6,768 nucleotides of DNA from Actinomycetes bacterium (GCA_023461115.1 JAEWOA010000045.1:1-6768); one strand, 5' to 3'. Shown: positions 1-6,145, numbered from the stretch's first letter. The notes: a model not told the origin generated them from the sequence alone. A program made the numbers and translations.

Positions 1-17
1 GTGTGTGTGTGTGTCAT
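1..17 (-). CDS. malF: Start of probable maltodextrin ABC transporter permease MalF (partial)
   Basis: Only the first five codons and two bases lie in the window. On the minus strand an ATG (positions 17-15) is followed by ACA CAC ACA CAC, giving Met-Thr-His-Thr-His, encoded by a (CA)7 dinucleotide run. A strong ribosome-binding site, GAGGAGGAG, ends two bases before the ATG. It lies 106 bp downstream of malE on the same strand, where actinobacterial mal operons normally carry malF and then malG. What is seen is a start codon with an excellent ribosome-binding site; the identity as MalF is inferred only from gene order. The CA run is a slippage-prone repeat within the first codons, so its length should be treated with caution. 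Confidence 0.5.
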
Positions 18-29
18 GACTCCTCCTCG
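18..29 (-). promoter_or_regulatory. Ribosome-binding site for the gene at the left edge
   Basis: Read on the minus strand this is GCGAGGAGGAG followed by TC and then the ATG. It is the strongest Shine-Dalgarno match in the window and the main reason to believe that a gene starts at position 17. Confidence 0.6.
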
Positions 30-79
30 CGCAATTGATTGACTGCGTACGCGTACTCTCTGACTTGTATCGTCATACG

Positions 80-114
80 CCCCCCCCCCGGGGGGGGGGG
101 GGGGGGGGGGGGGG
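80..114. repeat. C10-G25 homopolymer block between malE and malF
   Basis: Ten C (80-89) are followed directly by 25 G (90-114) on the plus strand. In the malE transcript this reads C25 then G10, starting 9 nt after the malE stop codon, so the ten G can fold back on the C run as an all-GC hairpin. Enteric bacteria carry REP hairpins in the malE-malF gap that protect malE mRNA and help keep MalE more abundant than MalF; this block sits in the equivalent place and could act similarly. The G25 strand could also form a quadruplex. It is equally possible that the exact length, or the whole block, is a sequencing or assembly artefact over a difficult GC hairpin. Confidence 0.75.
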
Positions 115-123
115 CCGAGGGGG

Positions 124-1365
124 TCACGCGGCGTCGATCGCGGCCTGCATGTTGGTGACCATCGTGGTCCAGGCCTGCGCGGGGGCAGTCGCCTGGCCGG
201 AGATGATCTGCACCTGCGTGGTGCCCCAGAACTGCCACATCGCGCCCATCTCGGGGATCGACGGCATCGGGGCGCCGGTGGCGCCGGCCTCGTTGAAGCC
301 CTTGAGGATCGGGTCGTCGACCTTCTCAGCGGAGGCCTTCAGCGCCGGGAGGCGGCCGCCGGCCTGGTAGAGCTCGGTCTGCACCTTCTCGGTGGTGAGG
401 AAGTTGGTGACGAACTCGTTGGCGAGCACGGGGTTCTTCGACTTGGCCGAGATGAACGCGCCCTGGACGCCGACGAACGGCTTGGCCTCGGCGCCACCCG
501 CGCTCGGGACCGGCAGGACCGAGACGTCCATGCCAGCCTTGGTGAACTCGGTGGTGTACCAGGGGCCGGTCACCATGTACGGCGCCTCGCCGGCCACGAA
601 GGCCTCCTTGGCCTGGTCGCCGCCGATCGCGGGGTCGAGGACCTTCTCCTGGCCCAGCTTGGCCAGGTAGAGCGCGAACTTGTCGCCCTGCGCGCCGCCG
701 AGGCCGAGCTCGTTGGTGTACGAGCCGGTGCCGTCCTGCTTGAAGATCGGGGCGTCGAACGAGGTCTGCAGCGGGTACAGGTGGTACGCGTCACCCTGGT
801 CGCCCTGCTGGATGAGGACCGAGTACTTCTTGCCGGCGGCCTTGCCCTCGGCGACCAGGTCGTCGAACGTCGTCGCCTTGGTCTCCTTGACGAGCGCGTT
901 GTTGCGGACGAGCGCGATGTTCTCGATCGCGTAGGGCACGCCGTAGAGCTTGCCGTCGAACGTGAATGCCTGGACCGCGGAGGTCGCGAAGCCGTCGGCC
1001 TTGTCGCCGAGCTCGACCGGGGCGACGACGCCGTTGTTGACGAACTCGCCGGTCCAGTCGTGCGCGCCGATGATGACGTCGGGGCCCTGGCCCGTGGGGA
1101 CCTGGGAGACGAAGTCGGTGCGGATGTCGCCCGACACCTTCTGGACGAGGTCGACCTTCACGCCGGTCTCGGTCTGGAACTCGTCCACGATCGGCTTCAT
1201 GACGTCGATGCGAGTCTCGTCGACCCACATGGTCAGCGTGCCGGTGAGCTTGGGGGGTGCCGCGGTGGTGGTGTCACCCGAGGGCTCGTCGGAGCCGCTC
1301 GAGCAGGCGGTGAGGGTCAGGGCGAGGCCGAGTGCGGCCGCAAGGGCCGGGATGCTCCGTCGCAT
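124..1365 (-). CDS. malE: Maltose/maltodextrin ABC transporter substrate-binding lipoprotein
   Basis: A 413-residue extracellular solute-binding protein (family 1, MalE type) that captures maltose or maltodextrins at the cell surface and delivers them to a MalF/MalG permease. Residues 1-21 form a lipoprotein signal: Arg-Arg, a hydrophobic Ala/Leu stretch, then lipobox LTAC with Cys21 as the lipidated residue. A Ser/Gly/Asp/Thr-rich linker runs to about residue 41. The MalE-like core follows, with GQGPDVIIGAHDW at 92-104 (compare GDGPDIIFWAHD of E. coli MalE), DGKLYGVPYAIENIALVRN in the N-lobe, and GPWYTTEF near 267-274, where MalE proteins carry a ligand-stacking Trp (Trp269 here). The ATG is preceded by AGGAG with 9-nt spacing (1375-1379). 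It is the first gene of a leftward operon and diverges from malR. Maltodextrin specificity is inferred from sequence similarity and from the neighbouring repressor, amylase and glucosidase. Confidence 0.92.
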   Translation of the reverse strand: MRRSIPALAAALGLALTLTACSSGSDEPSGDTTTAAPPKLTGTLTMWVDETRIDVMKPIVDEFQTETGVKVDLVQKVSGDIRTDFVSQVPTGQGPDVIIGAHDWTGEFVNNGVVAPVELGDKADGFATSAVQAFTFDGKLYGVPYAIENIALVRNNALVKETKATTFDDLVAEGKAAGKKYSVLIQQGDQGDAYHLYPLQTSFDAPIFKQDGTGSYTNELGLGGAQGDKFALYLAKLGQEKVLDPAIGGDQAKEAFVAGEAPYMVTGPWYTTEFTKAGMDVSVLPVPSAGGAEAKPFVGVQGAFISAKSKNPVLANEFVTNFLTTEKVQTELYQAGGRLPALKASAEKVDDPILKGFNEAGATGAPMPSIPEMGAMWQFWGTTQVQIISGQATAPAQAWTTMVTNMQAAIDAA

Positions 1366-1440
1366 CGTCGTGTTCTCCTGGGTCGGTGAGAGAAGTGCCC
1401 TCGTCGGCGAGGTGCCCGCCGACGTTGGCCTGATGTCACG

Positions 1441-1470
1441 ACGCTAACGCCGTTGCAACGGCCCTTGCAA
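1441..1470 (-). promoter_or_regulatory. Predicted malE promoter
   Basis: On the minus strand, TTGCAA (1470-1465, four of six matches to TTGACA) and TAGCGT (1446-1441, fits TANNNT) are separated by 18 bp. Transcription would begin near 1434, leaving an untranslated leader of about 70 nt. The spacer contains the 14-bp palindrome at 1449-1462 and the -35 box lies inside the 8-bp palindrome at 1464-1471, so a repressor bound here would block polymerase directly. Predicted by eye; no transcription start is known. Confidence 0.55.
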
Positions 1471-1471
1471 G
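1449..1471. promoter_or_regulatory. Predicted MalR operator of malE
   Basis: Two palindromes lie side by side: GCCGTTGCAACGGC (1449-1462, perfect over 14 bp) and CTTGCAAG (1464-1471, perfect over 8 bp). Their TTGCAA cores are centred 12 bp apart. Streptomyces MalR is reported to recognise CTTGCAG-type repeats, and LacI-family repressors bind such palindromes. The site covers the predicted -35 box and spacer of malE and adjoins the malR leader, so it may also give autoregulation. A related site precedes the amylase gene. Confidence 0.7.
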
Positions 1472-1480
1472 TCGTTACGG

Positions 1481-1486
1481 TAACTT
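1481..1486 (+). promoter_or_regulatory. Possible -10 box of malR
   Basis: TAACTT fits the actinobacterial TANNNT -10 pattern and faces malR, but no good -35 box lies 16-19 bp upstream. It overlaps the hyphenated palindrome GTTAC-G-GTAAC (1474-1484) and is 10 bp from the proposed MalR site. A weak call, offered because malR must have a promoter in this region. Confidence 0.25.
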
Positions 1487-1506
1487 TCAGGCATCGGTTT
1501 CAGGCA
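1485..1506 (+). repeat. Tandem direct repeat TTTCAGGCA
   Basis: The 9-mer TTTCAGGCA occurs exactly at 1485-1493 and 1498-1506, with a period of 13 bp. It lies between the TTGCAA palindromes and the malR start, upstream of the predicted malE -35 box. It could be a second regulator's site or part of the malR leader. I do not recognise the motif. Confidence 0.6.
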
Positions 1507-1570
1507 CGTGTCCAACTCACGCGAGCCAGCCGGTTCGGACCCCCCGAACGGCCGAGGACGAGGAGGTCCT

Positions 1571-2644
1571 GTGTCCCCTACGCTGCCCCCCGTGCGTACC
1601 CGTCTGACGGACCTCGCGGAGCAGGCCGGAGTCTCCACCGCGACGGTCTCGCGCGTCCTGAATGGCAAGCACGGCGTGTCGGCCCAGGCTCGGCAGGCTG
1701 TGCTCGCCGCGCTCGACGTGCTCGGCTACGAGCGGCCCGAGAAGCTGCGCACGCGGTCCGCCGGCCTCGTCGGGCTCGTCGTCCCCGAACTCGCCAACCC
1801 GGTGTTCCCCGCGTTCGCACAGGTCATCGAGACCATGCTCACCGAGCGCGGCTACACGCCCCTGCTGTGCACGCAGTCGCCCGGCGGCACCACCGAGGAC
1901 CAGTACGTCGAGATGCTGCTCGAGCACGGCGTCGCCGGCATCGTGTTCGTCTCGGGCCTGCACGCCGACACGTCAGCGAGCCGCGACCGCTACCACCGCC
2001 TGCGCAGCCGCGGGATGCCCGTGGTCATGGTCAACGGGCACGCGGAAGGCGTGGACGCGCCCTCGATCTCCACCGACGACGAGAACGCGCTCGACCTCGC
2101 GTTCCGGCACCTGGTGTCGCTCGGCCACCGCAACATCGGCCTCGCGATCGGCCCGGACCGCTTCATCCCCGCGGCCCGCAAGCGCGACGCGTTCGTCGCG
2201 CACCTGGCCCGTGATCTGGGCATCGACGACCCCAGCGGACACGTCGTGACCACGCTGTTCACGGTCGAGGGCGGGCAGGCCGCCGCGCTCGAGCTGATCG
2301 AGTCGGGGCACACCGCGATCGTCTGCGGATCCGACCTCATGGCGCTCGGCGCCATCCGGGCGGCGCGCTCGCGGGGGCTCGACGTGCCGCGCGACCTGTC
2401 GGTGGTCGGCTTCGACGACTCACCGCTGATCGCGTTCACCGACCCGCCGCTGACCACAGTGCGCCAGCCCGTGCTGGCAATGGGCCACGCGGCCGTGTCG
2501 GCGCTCGTCGCCGAGATCAACGGCCAGCCGGCGTCGCGCATCGAGCTCAAGTTCCACCCCGAGCTCATCGTGCGCGGCTCGACGGGCGCCGCGCCCGTCA
2601 CACCGGCCCAGGTCGGGGCCATCCCGCAACCCGCCGTACGCTGA
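1571..2644 (+). CDS. malR: LacI-family maltose regulon repressor MalR
   Basis: A 357-residue LacI/GalR-family repressor, the usual family length. The N-terminal helix-turn-helix spans about residues 12-31 (LTDLAEQAGVSTATVSRVLN), followed by the hinge region (SAQARQAVLAALDVLGYERPEKLR) and a periplasmic-binding-protein-like sugar domain. Typical sugar-domain motifs include GLVGLVVPELANPVFP, the HADTSASRDRY stretch and VVGFDDSPLIAFTDPPLTTVRQP (from residue 278). The stretches LDVLGYERP, GLHADTSA and EGGQAAA look very like Streptomyces MalR (recalled, not searched). I chose GTG 1571 because AGGAGG (1561-1566) lies 4 nt upstream; the longer in-frame ATG at 1508 would add 21 Gly/Pro/Arg-rich residues with no evident ribosome-binding site. 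It diverges from malE and precedes the glucosidase gene. Maltose, maltotriose or a derivative is the likely inducer, by family inference. Confidence 0.88.
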   Translation: MSPTLPPVRTRLTDLAEQAGVSTATVSRVLNGKHGVSAQARQAVLAALDVLGYERPEKLRTRSAGLVGLVVPELANPVFPAFAQVIETMLTERGYTPLLCTQSPGGTTEDQYVEMLLEHGVAGIVFVSGLHADTSASRDRYHRLRSRGMPVVMVNGHAEGVDAPSISTDDENALDLAFRHLVSLGHRNIGLAIGPDRFIPAARKRDAFVAHLARDLGIDDPSGHVVTTLFTVEGGQAAALELIESGHTAIVCGSDLMALGAIRAARSRGLDVPRDLSVVGFDDSPLIAFTDPPLTTVRQPVLAMGHAAVSALVAEINGQPASRIELKFHPELIVRGSTGAAPVTPAQVGAIPQPAVR

Positions 2645-2658
2645 CTCCACCCCCTTTC

Positions 2659-2684
2659 CGCCGCGCCCGCCCACGGGTGCGGCG
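2659..2684 (+). terminator. Hairpin between malR and the alpha-glucosidase gene
   Basis: CGCCGCGCCCG (2659-2669) pairs with CGGGTGCGGCG (2674-2684) over 11 bp, with a single G-U pair and a CCCA loop. It starts 14 nt after the malR stop. There is no U-tract, which is common for actinobacterial terminators. It may end malR transcription or only attenuate read-through into the glucosidase gene 52 nt further on. No separate glucosidase promoter is evident in the 92-bp gap, which favours partial read-through. Confidence 0.6.
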
Positions 2685-2736
2685 TGGCGCGCCGACGCGC
2701 AACCCCTCGCCCCACCCGTGAAAGAGGCATGCCCAC

Positions 2737-4488
2737 GTGACCACGCTCGACACCCGCACCTCGTTCGTCCACGCGCCGGGCTCGCCTGACGGCGAGTGGT
2801 GGCGGGACGCCGTGATCTACCAGGTGTACCCGCGGTCCTTCGCGGACGGCTCGGGTGACGGGATCGGGGATATCCCGGGCATCACCTCGCGCCTCGGGCA
2901 CCTGGCCGAGCTGGGCGTCGACGCGGTCTGGCTCTCCCCCTTCTACCGCTCGCCGCAGGCCGACGCCGGCTACGACGTGTCCGACTACCGCGACGTCGAC
3001 CCGCTGTTCGGCACCCTCGCGGACTTCGACGAGATGCTCGCCGGCGCGCACGCGCGGGGCATGCGCGTGATCGTCGACCTGGTGCCCAACCACACGTCCG
3101 ACGAGCACGCGTGGTTCGTCGAAGCGATGGCCGCGGCGCCCGGATCCGCCGCACGCGACCGATACCACTTCCGCGAGGGCAACGGCGAGACCGGCGAGCT
3201 GCCCCCCAACAACTGGCAGTCGATCTTCGGCGGCCCGGCCTGGACGCGCGTCCCCGACGGGCAGTGGTACCTGCACCTGTTCGACTCGCGCCAGCCGGAC
3301 CTCAACTGGGAGCACCCCGACGTGCACGCCGAGTTCGAGGCCGTGCTGCGCTTCTGGCTGGACCGCGGGGTCGACGGGTTCCGGATCGACGTCGCGCACG
3401 GCATGGTCAAGCAGCCGGGCCTGCCCGACTGGGACGGCCACGTCTCGATGATCGAGGGCTCCGACGAGGGCCACGACACGGCCGGCGAGCACCGCGGCGA
3501 GGACCACGCGGCCGTCGTCGACCGCGCCGACGAGGTCACCGGTGCCGGCAACCAGGGACCCATGTTCGACCAGGACGGCGTGCACGAGATCTACCGCGCC
3601 TGGAACAAGGTGCTCGCGGACTACGACGGAGACCGCGCGCTCGTCGCCGAGGCGTGGGTGGAGCCGCTGTCGCGGTTGGCCCGCTACGTGCGGCCCGACG
3701 AGATGCAGCAGGCCTTCAACTTCGCGTTCCTGGCGACGCGCTGGCACGCGCCGTCGCTGCGCGAGGTGATCGCGGCGTCGTACGAGACCGCCGACTCGGT
3801 GGGCGCCCCGACCACCTGGGTGCTGTCCAACCACGACGTCGTGCGCCACGCGTCGCGCCTCGGCCTGTCGACGCCCGGCTCGCGTCCCAACGGCATCGGC
3901 CACGGCGACGAGCAGCCCGACGAGGAGCTGGGCCTGCGTCGCGCGCGCGCCGCGTCGCTGCTGATGCTGGGCCTGCCGGGCTCGGCGTACCTGTACCAGG
4001 GCGAGGAGCTGGGCCTGCCCGACCACACCGCGCTGCCCGACGACCTGCGCCAGGACCCGGCGTTCTTCCGCACCGGCGGCGCCGAGCGCGGCCGCGACGG
4101 CTGCCGCGTGCCGCTGCCGTGGGCGGCGGGCGAGCCCGGCTTCGGGTTCTCCCCCACGGGCGCGACGTGGCTGCCGCAGCCGTCGTCGTGGGCGGCGTAC
4201 GCGGCCGACGCGCAGCGCGGGGTCGCGGGATCGACCTACGAGACGTACCGCGCCGCGCTGGCCATCCGCAAGGCTGAGCTGCTCGGCTCGGGCGGGCTGG
4301 CCTGGGTGGACGCGGGCGACGACGTCATCGCGTTCGAGAACCGCGGTGTGCGGGTGTTCGCGAACCTCGGCGCCGACCCCGTCGTCGTGCCCGCGTCGGA
4401 GGTGCTGATCGCGTCCCTGGACGTGGTGGCGGACGACGACGGCACCCTCGTCGTGCCGTCTGATGCGACGGTGTGGCTGCGCGCCTGA
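2737..4488 (+). CDS. GH13 alpha-glucosidase (oligo-1,6-glucosidase/maltase type), cytoplasmic
   Basis: A 583-residue glycoside hydrolase family 13 enzyme that would release glucose from imported maltose and maltodextrins. There is no signal peptide, so it should act in the cytoplasm. The start of the barrel is WWRDAVIYQVYPRSFADGSG (about 21-40). The conserved regions are DLVPNH (114-119), GFRIDVAHG with nucleophile Asp218, VAEAWVEP with acid/base Glu305, and LSNHDVVRH with Asp367. The QVYPRSF motif and the GDIPGI stretch after it place it with alpha-glucosidases rather than endo-amylases, probably the actinobacterial GH13_30 group. Residues 235-275, between regions II and III, form a His/Asp/Glu/Gly-rich acidic stretch that looks like a loop insertion. 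The GTG start at 2737 has GAGG (2724-2727) 9 nt upstream. It follows malR on the same strand and converges on the amylase gene. Trehalose- or isomaltose-type specificity cannot be excluded. Confidence 0.9.
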   Translation: MTTLDTRTSFVHAPGSPDGEWWRDAVIYQVYPRSFADGSGDGIGDIPGITSRLGHLAELGVDAVWLSPFYRSPQADAGYDVSDYRDVDPLFGTLADFDEMLAGAHARGMRVIVDLVPNHTSDEHAWFVEAMAAAPGSAARDRYHFREGNGETGELPPNNWQSIFGGPAWTRVPDGQWYLHLFDSRQPDLNWEHPDVHAEFEAVLRFWLDRGVDGFRIDVAHGMVKQPGLPDWDGHVSMIEGSDEGHDTAGEHRGEDHAAVVDRADEVTGAGNQGPMFDQDGVHEIYRAWNKVLADYDGDRALVAEAWVEPLSRLARYVRPDEMQQAFNFAFLATRWHAPSLREVIAASYETADSVGAPTTWVLSNHDVVRHASRLGLSTPGSRPNGIGHGDEQPDEELGLRRARAASLLMLGLPGSAYLYQGEELGLPDHTALPDDLRQDPAFFRTGGAERGRDGCRVPLPWAAGEPGFGFSPTGATWLPQPSSWAAYAADAQRGVAGSTYETYRAALAIRKAELLGSGGLAWVDAGDDVIAFENRGVRVFANLGADPVVVPASEVLIASLDVVADDDGTLVVPSDATVWLRA

Positions 4489-4496
4489 CGCGTGAA

Positions 4497-4557
4497 TGCG
4501 GCGATGGATGCGGCGGACGCGCCCGTGACGGGCACATCCGCCGCATCCATCCGCGCA
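4497..4557. terminator. Bidirectional hairpin between convergent glucosidase and amylase genes
   Basis: GATGGATGCGGCGGA (4503-4517) and TCCGCCGCATCCATC (4537-4551) form a perfect 15-bp inverted repeat. Beyond two mismatches the stem resumes with TGCG/CGCA (4497-4500/4554-4557). The loop contains its own stem, GCCCG-TGA-CGGGC (4521-4533). The element fills most of the 86-bp gap between two stop codons, so it can serve as terminator for both strands. No U-tract follows on either side. Confidence 0.85.
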
Positions 4558-4574
4558 GCGACGGGAGTGGTGGC

Positions 4575-6059
4575 TTAGTGGCGGTGCGCTACGTCCCAGG
4601 CCTGCGCGGAGCGCGGCTGGAGGACCACTGCCACGTGGCCGTCGCGCACGGTGGAGGCGGTGCACTCGTCGCCCCGGCTCGGCACGAGCACGTCGCAGTA
4701 GTCGCCGTCGGGCAGTGACGTGGCCAGCGTGGCGCGCAGCGGCTCGTCGCCGAAGTTCACGACGACGAAGCCCCGCTTGCCGCGTCCGAGCGCGAGAGCG
4801 TCGCCCTCGCTCCAAGCGTCGACGACCGGCGCCGTGCCCACGACACCCCGCCAGCCCACCATGCCCGCGACCTGCGGCCACCGGTGCTGGCAAAGCCACG
4901 CGCCGGGTTCGGCGACGCCGGCCGGCGCCGGGTCCGCGGGGCACGCGGCATCCAGCACACGGCCCGCGGAGTCCTGCGCCGGGCCGGCGTCGCGGTCGTT
5001 GAACGCGTAGCCCGAGTACACCTGCGGCGTCCCGTACGCGCCCGCGAGCATCACGACGTTCGCGAGCGCGTCGTCGGCGCCGTCCTTGTAGCTCAGCGTC
5101 GAGCCGTTGCGCTCGGTGTCGTGGTTCTCGACGAACACGACGGCGTCCTGCGACGGCACGTAGCGCGCGGTGGCCTCGCCGAACGTCAGCGCGAGCCCCG
5201 GCGAGCCCGCGACCACGCCCTTGAGCTCCTTGCCGAACGTGAACTCGTACACCTGGCCGTTGGGCAGGTACTCGGCGGGCTGGATGGGCTCGTTGGAGCC
5301 GCGGATCACCTCCTGCATCACTGCGGTCCCGGCGGGCAGGCCGTCGAGGATCGCGTGGACGTCCTCGGTGGCCATGTGCTTGGCGGCGTCGATGCGGAAG
5401 CCGTCGACGCCGAGGCTCAGGAGGTCGTCGAGGTAGGCGCGCAGGCGCTCGCGCACGTGCGGCTGCTCGGTGGCCAGGTCCGCCAGGTTCACCAGCTCGC
5501 ACGTCTGCACCTGCGCGCGGTCGAAGTACTGAGCGATGTCGTCGCTCGGGGTCAGGCCGCAGTGGTGGAAGTCGTCGGCCGTCCAGATGCCCGGGTACGT
5601 GTAGTGCTCGTACGACGAGCCCGCCCAACCCACCCCGGGGTCGTCCTGCCCGGTCATGTGGTTGAGCACGGCGTCGACGCGCACGTCCACGCCCGCGTCG
5701 TGGCACTGCTCGACCATCGCCGCGAACTGCGCGCGCGTGCCGAGCCGCGACTCCACCTGGTAGCTGACCGGCTGGTAGGCGGTCCACCACGGCGAGCCGG
5801 TGACGTGCTCCTGCGGTGGCGACGTGAGCACCCAGGCGTACCCGGCCGGGCCGAGCGAGTCCTGGCACTCGCGCCCGATCGCGTCCCAGGTCCACTGGAA
5901 GAGCTGCACCCCGACGTCGTGGCCCTCGCCGGGAGGAGCAGGTTGCGCGTCCGGGTCCGGCGGGGTGCTCGTGCACGCGCCGAGCGCCAGCAGGCACACG
6001 GCCATCGCGGACACCGGGGCACTCCGCGCAAAGCGGGACGATCGGGGCAGGCGCGTCAT
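4575..6059 (-). CDS. GH13 alpha-amylase, surface lipoprotein
   Basis: A 494-residue alpha-amylase precursor that would cut internal alpha-1,4 bonds of starch or glycogen outside the cell. The signal peptide carries Arg-rich ends, a hydrophobic core and lipobox LGAC with Cys29, so the enzyme should be lipid-anchored rather than freely secreted. A Pro/Asp-rich linker leads to the catalytic barrel beginning VGVQLFQWTWDAIGREC. The four GH13 regions are DAVLNH (129-134), GFRIDAAKH with nucleophile Asp224, QEVI with acid/base Glu250, and FVENHDTER with Asp314. The overall pattern matches Streptomyces-type amylases (GH13_32), ending in a C-terminal beta domain. No starch-binding module follows. I chose ATG 6059 because the longer in-frame start at 6116 would place the operator-like palindromes inside the coding region. 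The ribosome-binding site is weak (GGTGG, 5 nt upstream). It is divergent from the kinase and convergent with the glucosidase. Confidence 0.92.
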   Translation of the reverse strand: MTRLPRSSRFARSAPVSAMAVCLLALGACTSTPPDPDAQPAPPGEGHDVGVQLFQWTWDAIGRECQDSLGPAGYAWVLTSPPQEHVTGSPWWTAYQPVSYQVESRLGTRAQFAAMVEQCHDAGVDVRVDAVLNHMTGQDDPGVGWAGSSYEHYTYPGIWTADDFHHCGLTPSDDIAQYFDRAQVQTCELVNLADLATEQPHVRERLRAYLDDLLSLGVDGFRIDAAKHMATEDVHAILDGLPAGTAVMQEVIRGSNEPIQPAEYLPNGQVYEFTFGKELKGVVAGSPGLALTFGEATARYVPSQDAVVFVENHDTERNGSTLSYKDGADDALANVVMLAGAYGTPQVYSGYAFNDRDAGPAQDSAGRVLDAACPADPAPAGVAEPGAWLCQHRWPQVAGMVGWRGVVGTAPVVDAWSEGDALALGRGKRGFVVVNFGDEPLRATLATSLPDGDYCDVLVPSRGDECTASTVRDGHVAVVLQPRSAQAWDVAHRH

Positions 6060-6077
6060 TGTCACCACCGGCTCGGG

Positions 6078-6103
6078 CTGCAACACGTTGCAGCAAGTTG
6101 CTG
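6078..6103. promoter_or_regulatory. Predicted MalR operator of the amylase gene
   Basis: CTGCAAC-AC-GTTGCAG (6078-6093) is a palindrome with 7-bp arms, overlapping CAGCAA-G-TTGCTG (6091-6103) with 6-bp arms. On the plus strand the region reads TGCAAC-N8-GCAAGT (6079-6098), almost the same as TGCAAC-N7-GCAAGT before malE (1454-1472), and in the same orientation to the controlled gene. It lies 18 bp upstream of the amylase start codon, just downstream of its likely transcription start. Confidence 0.7.
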
Positions 6104-6109
6104 GATTCG

Positions 6110-6139
6110 CGGACACTCTACGGCCCCAGCCCGTACGTT
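6110..6139 (+). promoter_or_regulatory. Predicted promoter of the PfkB kinase gene, leaderless type
   Basis: CGGACA (6110-6115, four of six matches to TTGACA) and TACGTT (6134-6139, fits TANNNT) are 18 bp apart. The -10 box ends six bases before the GTG at 6146, the spacing seen for actinobacterial leaderless transcripts. No Shine-Dalgarno sequence precedes the GTG, which agrees. It overlaps the possible amylase -10 box on the other strand. Confidence 0.45.
6115..6120 (-). promoter_or_regulatory. Possible -10 box of the amylase gene
   Basis: On the minus strand this is TAGAGT, which fits TANNNT. Transcription would start near 6108, immediately before the operator-like palindromes, so a bound repressor would act as a roadblock or block initiation. 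I see no convincing -35 box. Confidence 0.35.
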
Positions 6140-6145
6140 GGGCCG

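Noticed and set aside
45..56. Overlapping palindromes GCGTACGC and GTACGCGTAC as an operator or promoter for malF
   Set aside because: They do not resemble the TTGCAA sites, and no -10 box of TANNNT form is correctly placed before the malF start.
14..238. Minus-strand frame reading through the homopolymer with a Pro8-Gly3 stretch
   Set aside because: It overlaps the end of malE in another frame and arises from the C25/G10 runs. No ribosome-binding site supports it.
1399..1412. Small hairpin CCTCG-TCGG-CGAGG in the malE leader
   Set aside because: A five-pair stem is expected often in such GC-rich DNA and does not mask the ribosome-binding site.
1508..1570. Longer malR reading frame starting at ATG 1508
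   Set aside because: The added residues are Gly/Pro/Arg-rich and unlike LacI N-termini, while AGGAGG lies just before the GTG at 1571.
1990..6096. A 1368-codon open frame on the minus strand
   Set aside because: It is a frame shadow of the glucosidase, malR and amylase genes. Its Arg/Ala/Gly-rich composition is typical of out-of-frame reading in high-GC DNA.
6060..6116. Longer amylase reading frame starting at ATG 6116
   Set aside because: It would add 19 residues before the signal peptide, has no ribosome-binding site, and would put the operator-like palindromes inside the coding sequence.
6121..6145. Inverted repeat CGGCCC/GGGCCG around the kinase -10 box
   Set aside because: Six-base GC arms 13 nt apart are common by chance at this base composition.
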